Assembly: GCA_934754355.1 (NCBI GenBank) | Contig: CAKVID010000001.1 | Location: 248,001 to 312,000 of the forward strand | Direction of reading: 5' to 3' | DNA length: 64,000 nt | Source: an uncultured Clostridia bacterium | GTDB taxonomy: Bacteria; Bacillota; Clostridia; Christensenellales; UBA1242 | Shown here: positions 27,001 to 28,651 of the stretch, in pieces | Layout: every line of letters starts with the position of its first letter | Position numbering within the stretch: the first letter of the stretch is position 1 | Notes under the pieces: model-generated | What the model was told of the DNA's origin: nothing | The model's input: only the letters and a program-made list of their open reading frames with translations | Database searches by the model: none | Position numbers and translations under genes: made by a program

Positions 27001-27083
27001 AGCATTATTCCAAGCAAGATACTCTGTATTAAATATCTATATGGGTGTTTGACTTTTGGATTTGGATTGATACTCTTTCGCAT
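1..27083 (-). CDS. Giant exported surface protein, 3' end outside the window (at least 9,027 residues)
   Basis: I see one frame open from ATG 27083 to base 1 with no stop, so the C-terminus and any cell-wall anchor are unseen. The start has a good AGGAGA site 6 nt upstream. The N-terminus is a long basic segment (MRKSINPNPKVKHPYR), then a hydrophobic stretch at about residues 18-40 and an ASA-type cleavage site, so the protein is exported. The rest is rich in Thr, Ser, Asn, Tyr and Gly, as in large beta-sheet adhesins. Recognisable parts include a Cys-rich zinc-ribbon-like array (residues about 1369-1838), a discoidin-like segment (about 4220-4310), GLUG-like stretches (for example near 7090-7150 and 8600-8750), and a recurring beta repeat near 5785-5840, 7680-7725 and 7820-7865. 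Smaller Cys/His patches lie near residues 4630 and 7660. Function is inferred only as surface adhesion or matrix. A strong promoter lies 216 bp upstream. Confidence 0.9.
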   Translation of the reverse strand, partial: MRKSINPNPKVKHPYRYLIQSILLGIMLLFTGVFSAVILDINKSNASAASYTANVWGSSYISGIFNTSVNSSSSDRFNYTLSDTVANKINTSATATYNASNPGPWMVGLGANSVDQYSSQYYFIEFNSTSIFTDAGIRVGFGSNEISEDTFENDSQVYHSATKYNHADGFYLTSSTRDQWIAGNKGYYIYFQVVMTSVDAGDTVLLTADPIKYNLPATDNIADVIQTLNTYGYQTDTTGINFGLSGDQYTYGGEGVDVKLGATSAGFRSFVSDAYFYGNDGGSGYYAAMSVGILNSSVTYTCKGNFTANNYMCGTTSSVYDVTAFVPSDDLTYHEGGVPVGNDTVGFNFDSDGHTDLPKKGTILYIRTLDHGYSSVNGYTYWSYSPGPYALEFQKHGANAIGDGFKLEFNYDVMAGYGDGTADTVSDYFNNYFDFELTIFTNPMLGLFSTTTNLGWYITLNRGGIVKYNLPAGLTASDIISTSVTNNTSTGGSYLFTVTPTDARFETIDFRSIKLISKGAQRVCDENLSASREYVYFSTLNYSNCYFNTSSTTLNAGLFDNNGGTMPTTFGPTNYGTVTGTPPSTTYRLTGRTIEGMGTKDSPYKIYSWYDFHWLNNIILGNPSNVHYLAMNDLTFDISSHTYSEYVSGVGFTSGTPSKMSIVGWMPFNGYFHGNGYKLYPDVDNYSLFGTFNGYFGDMTIVVRKPTSSTSTTPRKFSRSIFALYAGDSSTGLNNLDHCTIENVNVNIETAIELHINDGSQVTAYGTINQQGAILIGQVYVPSAGQPAADGNKLRILNTHINGDIKLSNKYGYFFGPFIGYMKNNRMDFIGNSYTGTITIHKEGTNNMSNSSGVRTSVGGIFGGVTTNNYTKIANVNSNVSFKLTYSDTSSYAYNGYGKYIHIAGVNANDGGSTSYLLPSYTEIMVNKDPSANYVITGDARAFYSTTYMFYHGGIGAHGSILTSHLAANFYCSYTSSSSEFSNYSNKINSNCWNVKSTYTPSTSHTIPTEVFCPQNGWNFGTDNKLYMYGINSGKLSTDSSNYTAVSPSSNVYSIGTAKQLNYICKLAVDGQTFSGKTIKLTADIDMTGYNWTPIPSFAGTFLGEGHTISNLYVNAPNSISNISRSVGGLICTASASSIIKALTLKNSYIYASDAVATLSSSSAYNVGMLVGLATGSIESCQIIDCGITMASHLDSQFNRSSSIGIYGVACTMSSHIKGIVVSGFKFAQIYSGLGPSSTNSSRYSNVYYGSNIMSQSVLKGTSIFNASSSSYAHRDVYMINDTGDSSTDLIIDKLMTTNSTSNNATKRIINTGATGALKFDFNILSTILKGDYADIWGIYVMSGSTNNLPTSTAQNMQLFSFNVSSSTCLHTNVTNSTANGTCSICNTTGTITTSTCTVCSAVTSRSYNFSCGWEGESSCTHSGMSYDNEMDVTCDVCGGPGTNTWDSCPHCRTVFNDVYTYDCGWDRSTNSSCSNYQSSCSHTSTTTSRSNESTCGRCGQTNYDWVKTCNSCNATVDSGSVNCGYPSCTCAHKSKTTNRNTKLMCPICSTLSGTQTTITCNTCNATINSFMSYGCGYDGSDATTCSGYTCPHTNKTVVNVDIGSEQCPKCREWAQKYQYKCNSCDEYVGSTWEEFPCGYSGDGDYDSCTGTCTHSSTWRSSSSAPNDCPKCGTSGLFVINRCLYCNKTMSEVYEYACGYDGGSSWDSCTGQCQHYNTYDEDVDTFDCERCGQEGTTYRKRCSYCHTITTSILKRYGCAYPNCTCKHLTSTTQTQIKQCSNCFKRTYRMVTTKCKACDKTMNYTESCSSCGWSNIKNSGHHFGNTTTLGSSNYTCNDCEDDGYSRLNSSNYGNIISLLSAPSDMSSTSFAIGFVLYACEPSAVFVDTLNTESSSTTNLYTNGVLAKSDYAVPSKITQSGSTYTATEWLPRTTYYNENYNSGSFAVFPGENIYLVSNTVSGANKIHKIYANQAAYTANTPAVNIFSNDYTTISSTSDGRNNLSGFKAYKYTIPSSYAGNYLKSDSGPMYITVGTAEQTVHFMLVYDKYSIAKTDGSTDIDGDGVKDYGMGLVPYVAASSGATISEYDNGSQLSSGYYKVGYGTTNGNYVAKWYSLTGDLNAKITVRITDPLLSSDSYDSINCVASTVYDKLNYLKSNRHVFYKANNSGTVHDIRENTSYGSYAYNSTERIITLNVMDNGYNIAGQPEPSITSLPQYIITYDHVDEPTLGGKDRVLTKVSAPSSATYYTFVNGNNTTGTYVPYIEYKYNSSATATTYGNKTSLFVYLGSEGGTHYLNIKCLYPGNSSTIKLMYNTTTVATATASYSNSNNYEFAVSNKISSSGVGSYTTDKVARTIKITNIRTTGSVTIKFDQTYIYSEDSTGAGYTFNGTSGSYTTTNRTVSGAYYKYNVLGITFPTDNPKSYYADVAVTSGTTTTNYYVSGDNTGLIMEANGISATGSNPKTKGNNNFTMRYISVKDIPVGATITITLHKFTWADIARATYNRYTDNNPNIIMNALEWGRYANTYVQTDRGNYSVGADLEFSPHTAGASLTFTKGSVTYNYSNDYAFEGMSTAMYCVFDGGSYKFKNIMIWVDSQRNYVFEGLGNIVKNVYLYDFDVKSKASLISGKGSIFVDGVFKDAKVTDCGAYTSKTLTRTGYTGNSLDFIMWSQGTIERCYYDIKIPTGSNKSRYFLVDYSKEIRNCYMVINTDGGTLSSSNLKAAIVSRVNADYVVENCYFVATGALHNNISPISNSTPNGSVIDSYYHMQNTAASGACGTSLTEAQMKNKSNFGSFNFNSVWFIDTGSTGYKDTYKQHNRNYPLLVNSGITLYTASVEYYVNNTKITATSPSTSDKLYGGKYLYNTKNYRNTLFYNTNFDTNTTDDEATFGINEGELTTISGSSTTLNIYQCIAKPKLYLTKVTYFNGTSESTKLAEKTASGYGTWGTAGVVGTTSSITLNSNSGVIRLYLNTANLSFYEPLSYSKHNITENIQSSPYFYSAVDSMTNRMFRTDALIINLKETNGTKSAIKLQSMAIGNATKAVLFDTSTGYYKNSVTFSGSGATATFNMSNSNTNMLNYTVTSPTTNLGSSANNYITLNYSATTSSGRDLYLFNYYAVKTMIAADDHLSVQVGSFSTTNTAFYVSYPYNKTDAYPTDLQAASTILVVDSNDSYKISTVSVGSGFEVTNPNNYGFYSEAVSYSTSLNDGTSSNPVGLKVLLGYPHDNVSSSDDNNVMTFNTSSTGAGGTVVTGVVNKRSLLSYATDSDNKFVNDSGCVVITVLAKLGGVDLNVSLSINSSESTSNLNKFYAQLDNTVSGTTTNSVQILSAETKNGVTTYKTTFNAVPIGSDYKLSLQYRNSSSGSNLLRADTADSNSFTPYTFNSGTTHYRVYWGTTSYTLNYPTSGTNTINDETNVEVSLQQMFKMTFNLQDSIYKNTNNIYSTLFNGLNARATHKITTTAETGGNSNAVSNKVLTNNATNTIYVDKGKTCAYTINYGSLTEAQYTYNLSNLFGTATIDGSTTNSKTFIVTADKTITPSIPFKYATINSTIVNPPLKYTSAINALANSDERKQYLANFAPFVSFYSKTSSNPLTLQNIKIGINGTPSSKIKFDPTGSTTSNDIYFGSYKIATMVSNIQASDTIYELSTVYGNYFELRRGDVDLLDSGFYDIPAGSEFDRNILVSIASNSSQLNYVNDVNVVIPNGNTRKQPLSIKGYVYENTINIEFTYAPFVTYNFTPIATNHSVTATKNNYNGIDGIDSVIANLGGTTTYPFKVDAAKYSWTYDLSGTTYTINSDGSYTNNINLVITIVFTMKAGYKCTGLNVAGNILAVPTGTSSTINSAKGVEFEPIRDNIITVKIKANKSQYLEALDSENIVASEIKPMLEEKLMFGIDNNNNSSGKSSSFKLYGRGIVQVVDVDSSNGTNTNIVATIDNKTNKSSEDIDVPTVLNNFAVYYYSNFQVVTNCETNYYIRFIKANGLEYYGTSLDDNSYTMKNSGDSNPLLGTWAGGSFDIDVRLYARAKVEAPEAKTMRVSTSDDDIITFRGGHKIALDNDKNLVYGCFVDPASGYEIKYFTLRVYKTSNAYETSTSSEYMDFVLSGSSQEFTIPTSYTYSNFAKKIRVDNYTHATSDLRDYEGNNHSGVRIKFLTSDIDSEAYGNYGSVTYIKVVPTLTTKVQAITISNTTDSPSGVNIASNTINARYIRGIYVNNTPALTVHIAGGTTRVFNNGSGTVSGDYRVFDLGSIQRITKIVVSNTTSINFDKLEVSDNGSTWYTIYDEYVDGASTDTLTIDFVADEDLVFSHKENNPYLDSYPTTNVDIFTPDLGGYIPIVPGYTYRVTSNMANFQVNLSLYNVYMSEIQRNTTGSGTSSYSASQTITANAATNDYNNDARYLRIDFKRTSSSQILKDVFDISIQIDSKENNNTLDNTQAVSLLMGCNTSATNKSTSDYGVRLITNNVSYITSYTITSTVSYIRNDLVINQNATVKANKYFSFNDKYYLDIEDYSNSTRTTNNVNGILGLITETSYSNSNRGYYFSNADNIINKPNAHLYEYDFNASGLPLGYELKSLTIFDGTTALDSSNVYCSNSSVSGQSSTKLNGNFKCNNPSDAKEFIIKIVVQEKLYNVSIGHGCNNTDCSQCYGGHINLWTTLFTSENTTQILSSSSSKLLTAQSNYIDKVASSGKVYNSKPTDVYNPGTPDSTIAVNVLNNGYPNNFGSNMGGESAEDASFYMNSAYYENIDCTKSTVITIGYFTYLYMEAVAPSDKIFTNNWLIEDSTEVNDNNVSTVAFYKYNKDIAESKTFGTPVSNFLRFNFDYTLSKDAEPNNNTSTKYTVNFTHKFYPSYVINVLGYLNNYNNDGTLVNNKFFIGEFTANGDNLTAQIKKSTNGVVIGTLVANITGKFTFGTYTSTNDRWIRLIKGGTVTITYQETNDYYSVASGRVDIAPTDFGVTQVTLEKDGSANAKNITYKTSTNVGTITGVDWLSGVNGGQPTSNGKIIYTFFTTDSNGNLLDFAVNSETNLLYTVTTYLDVYHKFYYDSINVTGSSSSTTMNANGEIAIRSYSGSNVYETITSTDGYNYIYAYIREGMKFGLQANDSSSSKVPYTVDKAFLITKLKTGSFIADNNYNHSNNYFDTASSKNNNYIDLASNLEGLDNLLYNYSNSGSSYDSYSNITMDDDVYFTAFYASAIKVLLSVEIHDVQEHSVANSTIPVDFSVTNNRVDNKTNTQKIGGITGYGIISLYTNNACTNSAPIYNDGSLIIGGNFLANFGLYIKYDGSTIDDGNYAFDKMEQYNYNNGCEFISLNTYQLDSASEIYYSGVQNQTDGNDAIAFGARFKDNLNDNHLVHTVAKIYINKQYEVRLIYRLRTGVGNSYTEIGTNNNVFAYIGESSTSVYTNNFSSYLDTSSGRSLTYSYLSRKFVAGKTIYVDGFIPESTIICNDTNISSPFRIVKVSRPARDLVSKSGSVYTWHNNAGDTYEYQFDSSAYANLQGFANSHFSFELNDQTAGIYYIDFAQVNKLDTTDTEKEYISMTGKNGDATHTGGYITFANNDSSKQIFNGYSYKHHNSTTENNVTGLFVDKYDTVLMTPNFEDGFEENNYNLINTLGTCFRNVEATLTNLGNGSYTFVSEVSHNAGTNPIQLLAIEKKINYSMYYGLCNKDGSVYISSGTNTNVPEGLSMTDLVNSGLKTLITSDNLNASGNTYISKVLIAETPGYIGYFGYATFEVSTTAGVGGYTFKRFAVDGSNTMYDPAINHNITGYNHNGTTNKIDTYTGTITLSDNLSEVNEYVIIDSTKYLVSGGKINYQGQDYKVINNQVIIGSTSYQVQNTLIISAYFIYTYAINIQVKSADGNAIFADSSFNTKFGVSGYTKSANGLYYYKQYIVEYGDSISETINSLVEPEFVNSNYITGYIYRDIDRSIKDLAYLTTTTSGTKITLNITDVRSAITFTINYNPILLVRLDNVTSGKGKITTTFDNLTYVQTTYNNSVDSSITATSTNTKKDVTRLYSNFVTIPTTPITANNTSNAFELDHNSTGPTYVCVVYGIIYTSVMTPYIESTSNTEEYERYIPDEIHFTLSGVETTKHFQVDNINYEDLADGFNNGNIVDSELREKYYTNNTLTTSYIPSGAGATETTKISVDKNVVISGEFIREYTIELHSYLSSSNNDFAGDVYLVIDGTEYKLTTVDDNGDYYFKNVHALEGSTTTLKFKYDSDRYENLYNEVSTYDSGTDTTSQVIGYPQTNTNYAINDSDKVVTFTKVVTIGSSNTNIDKHYESLHFMEKRNVQLFISPEYLSSGIQPTIKIEQTTVDPVGSGMSNTFKATSLTSGAYVGTNISVTNTNKEKSISATVQAQNNVIKISASDIKDNSAYDFIGFRINGNLVTEGIVVNGVFYEYELQIPGDNNGTTFNIYAEYQLNTTNKDEINIMGNGYFNFGYSTKDNITDAKADYTLLSNTKYSYDKNSIYRDTAQLTTLGAKYLIIKAYPDEFSTLDSVSAKYVDGSLYFSKNGTNESTATNDFEFDQANNIFIYSIKDYSVGGVGLNYMQYNTNITLTFVTNTWREHTEAITSSTVTKNGVSKTGYHVTTPGQLAYLAENKSLISSASTIIYIDADLDMSAYLWLPIENFQGQIISEKYSIKNIKTTGQMNIILNSNIADTVLYKNYYKNNSNELDEYSYASNQNKDYYNYNLDSPMSFIASTNGATIEGLNISLIGNYYNSKNLYNGALVGDATNTTILDSQILGVNYASYSSTILASNYYYAKVMGQANGYAVIKNTTLTNKFESNVAGTNINVSYLIGNANCSDLKVVTNNGSTTAIYLANISISDIDSNIVAKNYGAITSNQNASGILAEDIYININGTNSTDNSNAICVADKASSNLIYKNIYVSRFYTSNTNTICESTAGSSNFANNRWNNYNENNRTLRIDASNYMTPPAQSDHYSGTESNPNIIPIANADDLIGNLNILDSSLEYIELRLTSNIDFGGKIWKTIDLPAGYTFNGAGYTISNFVLYENSRNYKSNSMFGTNSGKICNLNITDAYMLVSAMSTYNPSNYGILASINNGDIYSINVNATIDVNINNSDSNEVYVGGVLGTTNNNIYEIEFVGDINVGAFGTNTTSPKYIGGIVGNANACELHKIHSSAIINTYGNNTYINTASYFAGIIGKATGTITINNAYFGNYSGSNYLAQINEYEKTNGSTAYIVAGKSETLSILSFYSSATFDIKSNNGISSNGNITASNVYMLDTSYQSLPSKVTSITDANLKDQSKVNGFDFNNYWCYDTSNGYMYPVLIGNKNTHYLKVELSVEGIDYISTESIRDVYTLTNSKNYEQIEYGTKNENKCTNNALDIYIQALHTDTIGSGYYINIGAKENYHIVAIELDGVRIREGNYRDSKTSIDRIDGLDILSEIANRTSSYSANAVAYAKTNNHTLKVTLSKNFNYYGTGINGTSSRNNEYGTITTSNTVSAESKNNILGDNTSYYNNREIDKNTWSLTYSINDFYYTSTAMSNGNLIKNPNDANSTVTIKFDSITTLGANNSYIGTRIIGWVYTTYSMGGSFESAKNTSIIKYVDNGVAVTADYIGTTQLEEYTDILSNIEFETVSFAGKTTTRFIKHAEITITSASASEGFYYPLVEYVYTTGAVSGLHYHEHTSNCYTNGTLTCTDELTHSFNYNSGTCTECSNGYVTIDSVDYPVVNNQIEYNGGKYSVVNGVVTVGSRTFNVQSNTIVEYGYLDGSSQFVNENTITPGDFVSKDKRVKITINGEREGSRIKRISRRFYDTTTNSIRIFTYEFDNLDLVSVYELEGNTKNEVKFVLYNNIVHFVVKNKVTINGTEYTASNDEITINGTSYQVQNYAGYVPGVIIITNSEVVNNSYLIKIEFDLTEETAGEYAFYMSEKLYDVTININKASRSKQTDVKLYQSDDGLISSTLLSIRNDNGVIKYSLGGSNTYADITSTLIETRVTAFGIKLNVKLSIVDDNVYILTQMPNNYYPKIVSTPNTKYRLTDENESIKVTNLLVGDNLDIKDYSGIKYTTYNNTLETDDTRSKGYLSYTLDFNSTTFVSSKTYTYDYGKLTPNDEKMIVTINYSKDYYNYFDQIGLDTKIPSYYSAKLSGSTTDATYFNKAYPTNYAEGSSEYNTLLSTIRFATIGSTITGNENGISKDTSFVINNPYKLGYLNNIINNDATSSYTVNGIEAQFVTAFYRIENTLNMTNKFWLPITLFQGAMYGSTDASSLGSINYLDIELMSNSITGTFNESTDVGTNYVGFIRNSSSASYINLTFTNASIKTDIARCVGIFAHSYYSYFDNVRVSNSKLTHINTIYNSTNYIALSALIGGANGNNVINQCEIINVGLEANHNSVAGITGIAFGMQEIYNSYAYVYRIVDGGYTIANPTIYLTLGNSRQIIKNSVLEISSGVNDNDKSFTKINSYTGRDTNYIITTSNSTMLGAKAVTVASINASTLSSLDFNRIWSINTTDTAVNGHLALKSVQFDNSTSSTTLKTNGNGSIGSKYNPFLISSVDDFILFVNNMNRDMNNASNVYYRLTTDIDLAQKYFLPINNFKANLDGDNHIISNLYLYSHEGIEINGTRYLDSALFMNNNGSIENLYIKNAHIVNSSENKPNGIININTAGLVAINYGLVRNVSVVADIISNTKNTAGVIALNKGVSADSYAIAKTIIADGIIKGMHYTAGVIGENEAFAEANSLGNNAIINVGVHGAGVIAKAYAGKEYSNLYNTGLIATDNNNSISGILNVFGSGNLVLNNAYSVGEIYYHGSYNSSTEYNLAMLVSAYDNANITLNNCNVIDNISFDDVSVALTGKEAYTTGTITKTNVLNSNLSTLQNIQSSFSPNTWDYVNIWSIYSGVNSGLPVFKHFNDYIVKVGYTENLTVVKSDVVGSGEYSKYFSYTNPAIIRNVVLSDTYVIDVDTDNVSITQSGANSNTISINNAVINDDGTMYIYRGATVPLRVTSIIYRHISTITLDHEISSIADITSNYDRVSDNHDSNGKKVGVVYNTTPVASVSDMYDRNRVG
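3900..4050 (-). repeat. Short beta repeat in the giant protein, copy B
   Basis: This is the counterpart of the repeat at 9570-9735. The order is the same in both: a VTIDSVDYPV or VIIDSTKYLV strand, then a Gly-Gly turn, then YSVVN or YKVIN, then VGSR or IGST, then FNVQ or YQVQ. It directly follows a small Cys cluster (CTEC) at residue about 7680. Confidence 0.6.
9570..9735 (-). repeat. Short beta repeat in the giant protein, copy A
   Basis: The frame encodes a segment containing INYQGQDYKVINNQVIIGST, with alternating hydrophobic residues and Tyr-x-Val pairs. Related copies lie at 3900-4050 (with IEYNGGKYSVVNGVVTVGSR) and, more weakly, at 3515-3640 (with ITINGTSYQV). The three resemble each other much more than the surrounding protein. 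The family is not recognised. Confidence 0.6.
14170..14410 (-). other. Discoidin-like (F5/8 type C-like) segment in the giant protein
   Basis: The frame encodes YRVFDLGSIQRITKIVV followed by FDKLEVSDNGSTWYTIYD. This matches the core pattern of F5/8 type C domains: FDLG, a hydrophobic strand, then L-x-V-S-x-x-G-x-x-W. Such domains often bind carbohydrate. The surrounding residues do not let me set clear borders, and the match is by eye. Confidence 0.45.
21570..22979 (-). repeat. Tandem zinc-ribbon-like Cys module array inside the giant protein
   Basis: In the frame of the giant gene this stretch encodes about eight tandem modules of roughly 50-60 residues. Each reads C-x2-C-x(10,11)-C-x2-C-x(9,12)-C-[GA]-[WY], usually closing with C-x-C-x-H. 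Examples of the paired knuckles are CPKC/CNSC, CPKC/CLYC, CERC/CSYC and CSNC/CKAC. I count 18 CxxC motifs between residues 1369 and 1838. The spacing suits one Cys4 zinc ribbon plus a second Cys3His site per module. Metal binding is inference; disulphide bonding is the alternative in an exported protein. Confidence 0.8.
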
Positions 27084-27298
27084 GATTATCTCCTAAATTT
27101 ATTATGTGTTATTTTTTATTAAAATTTTACATTTTTTGCAAATTAATTTTATTATTTGAAATACTATACTTTTCTTGATAATTGCTTTGGATAATTTAAT
27201 TATTTAAGTTTACCGACGCTAAATATTTAAGAAATGTATTGCGATATAATCGTAGCATATAATATTTATTTATATAATAAATAAACTTCTACTTAGAT

Positions 27299-27327
27299 AG
27301 TATATAATAAGTGAAGCATATGGTCAA
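27299..27327 (-). promoter_or_regulatory. Promoter of the giant surface-protein gene
   Basis: On the minus strand TTGACC (27322-27327) and TATACT (27299-27304) are separated by 17 bp, close to the housekeeping sigma consensus. The implied transcript starts near 27292, leaving about 209 nt of untranslated leader before ATG 27083. Confidence 0.65.
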
Positions 27328-27414
27328 ACATTTTTCGACAATTTTTGTAAAGTTTTTATTGAATAAGCAACCAACTTAGATACCCTACTTATAATTTGAA
27401 TTATGCTTATTTAT

Positions 27415-27443
27415 TTGACTGCTGGCGGCATTTATGCTAAACT
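27415..27443 (+). promoter_or_regulatory. Promoter of rnhA
   Basis: TTGACT (27415-27420), 17 bp, then TAAACT (27438-27443) preceded by TGC, which gives an extended -10. It lies 70 bp upstream of the rnhA start. Confidence 0.6.
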
Positions 27444-27513
27444 AATAAATATAACGAAATATAGGCAAAATTTGAAAATAAATAAATTTAAAATCTAAGG
27501 ATACAAGATACAG

Positions 27514-27975
27514 ATGGCGGAGACAAGAAAACATGTAGATTTATACACCGATGGTGCTTGCAGTGGCAATCCCGGCAAAGGTGGATATGGCGGTATACTA
27601 ATATACAAAAACAAAGAGAAAGAATACAGCGGATACAATGCAAATACCACAAATAATAGAATGGAAATAACGGCTGTAATTGAGGGTTTGAAACTACTAA
27701 AAGAAAGCGTAGATATAGATATTTATAGTGATAGCGCCTACACTGTTAATGCTTTTTTGGAAGGTTGGATAGATAATTGGCAAGCCAATAATTGGAGAAC
27801 AGCCGGCAAAAAACCAGTACAAAATATTGAATTATGGCAAGAATTATTATCTTTGATAGCCAAGCACAATGTAACATGGCACAAAGTTAAGGGTCATGCC
27901 GATAATGAATACAATAACAGATGTGACAAATTAGCCACTGGAGAGATTGCAAAGCATTTAAGCGAAATACAATAA
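27514..27975 (+). CDS. rnhA: Ribonuclease HI
   Basis: RNase HI degrades the RNA strand of RNA-DNA hybrids, for example primers and R-loops, in the cytoplasm. The 153-residue protein has the full family pattern. The carboxylates are D13 (in TDGACSGNPG), E51 (NRMEI), D73 (YSDSAY) and D138 (NRCDKLA), with H128 in the flexible GHADN loop. The length matches single-domain bacterial RNase HI, with the usual WxxNNWRTAGKKP handle around residues 89-101 and no N-terminal hybrid-binding domain. The AAGG ribosome site is rather far (about 13 nt) from the ATG. The gene stands alone, divergent from the giant gene and with its own promoter. No clear terminator is visible directly behind it. Confidence 0.97.
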   Translation: MAETRKHVDLYTDGACSGNPGKGGYGGILIYKNKEKEYSGYNANTTNNRMEITAVIEGLKLLKESVDIDIYSDSAYTVNAFLEGWIDNWQANNWRTAGKKPVQNIELWQELLSLIAKHNVTWHKVKGHADNEYNNRCDKLATGEIAKHLSEIQ

Positions 27976-28215
27976 ACAAACATTACTATTTTATTAGATA
28001 TTAATTGAAAGTCATTTTTATGGTTACCACTGTCGCTATTTTTCCAAACAATTTTTTTGCGTAAGTTTAAGTAATATAAATTATCGTAATTAGTAGTTTA
28101 AAGAATGTTTTTTTAAATCAATTAAACTTATTATTAAAAAAGACCTAAAGTACGGATAGATAAAAATCAACAATATAATAATCATAATAAAATACAATAA
28201 GATTAAATAAATTAC

Positions 28216-28245
28216 TTGACAAATCGACTGGATATGTATTAGAAT
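28216..28245 (+). promoter_or_regulatory. Promoter of tRNA-Trp
   Basis: TTGACA (28216-28221), 18 bp, then TAGAAT (28240-28245), ending 19 bp before the tRNA. The same TTGACA/TAGAAT pair precedes the tRNA cluster at 39959-39987. Confidence 0.75.
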
Positions 28246-28264
28246 ATGCAAGTAATTTGAATAT

Positions 28265-28339
28265 AGGGGTGTGGCTCAATGGTAGAGTAGCGGTCTCCAA
28301 AACCGTAGGTTGTGGGTTCGAGTCCTACCACCCCTGCCA
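28265..28339 (+). tRNA. tRNA-Trp (anticodon CCA)
   Basis: A complete 75-nt cloverleaf with encoded CCA. The acceptor AGGGGTG pairs with CACCCCT, the anticodon loop CTCCAAA reads CCA, and the T-arm is GTGGGTTCGAGTCCTAC. It is a single gene with its own promoter and no terminator directly behind it. Confidence 0.97.
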
Positions 28340-28531
28340 AATTCATTATTGAATATCAAATCAATTTGCCAAGGGGTGGTAGATGTGTGTTACATAGTAA
28401 CACACAAGAAAATTGCCTTTGGCATTTTTCTTACTCGAACCCTGTATACACCGCTAACACTTGCAAGCAAGCACGCTTGTGTAATTTGATTGCACTCGCA
28501 ATCTGCACCGAATCGCAACCACCCCTGCCAA
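28340..28531 (+). repeat. tRNA-derived tail element behind tRNA-Trp
   Basis: This segment is rich in pieces of the tRNA. AGGGGTGGTAG at 28372-28382 is an exact inverted copy of the tRNA 3' strand (28325-28335). ACTCGAACCC at 28433-28442 is an exact inverted copy of the T-arm (28314-28323). CCACCCCTGCCAA at 28519-28531 repeats the acceptor 3' strand plus CCA directly. Between them lie strong hairpins: TGTGTGTTAC/GTAACACACA at 28384-28407 and GATTGC/GCAATC near 28487-28502. It could be a decayed tRNA copy, an integration scar, or a structured transcript. No believable protein is encoded. Confidence 0.6.
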
Positions 28532-28540
28532 GCATACAAA

Positions 28541-28569
28541 AAGAAAAGTCTACAAGACTTTTCTTTTTT
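28541..28569 (+). terminator. Terminator after the tRNA-Trp tail element
   Basis: An 11-bp stem, AAGAAAAGTCT pairing with AGACTTTTCTT over a 3-nt loop, followed by TTTT. Its placement suggests that the tail element is transcribed together with tRNA-Trp. Confidence 0.7.
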
Positions 28570-28618
28570 GTCAACAATGAAATCGAACCTTACGATTACT
28601 AAATATTTAATTCTACAC

Positions 28619-28650
28619 AAAAAAAGTTCCGAAAATTCGGAACTTTTTTA
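28619..28650. terminator. Bidirectional terminator, 3' of rny
   Basis: AAAAAGTTCCGA pairs with TCGGAACTTTTT, flanked by A and T runs, so it can act in both directions. It begins directly after the rny stop codon. Confidence 0.85.
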
Positions 28651-28651
28651 A

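Larger units (their letters stand above)
27084..27513. other. Divergent intergenic region between the giant gene and rnhA
   Basis: These 430 bp are very AT-rich. They hold the two divergent promoters listed separately, and the roughly 209-nt leader of the giant gene. I see no ORF, no tRNA and no clear hairpin or riboswitch in the leader. Confidence 0.6.

Noticed and set aside
28312..28620. Two overlapping frames of 96 and 76 codons in the tRNA-Trp tail
   Set aside because: They start inside the tRNA or run through hairpins and a terminator, with no ribosome site.
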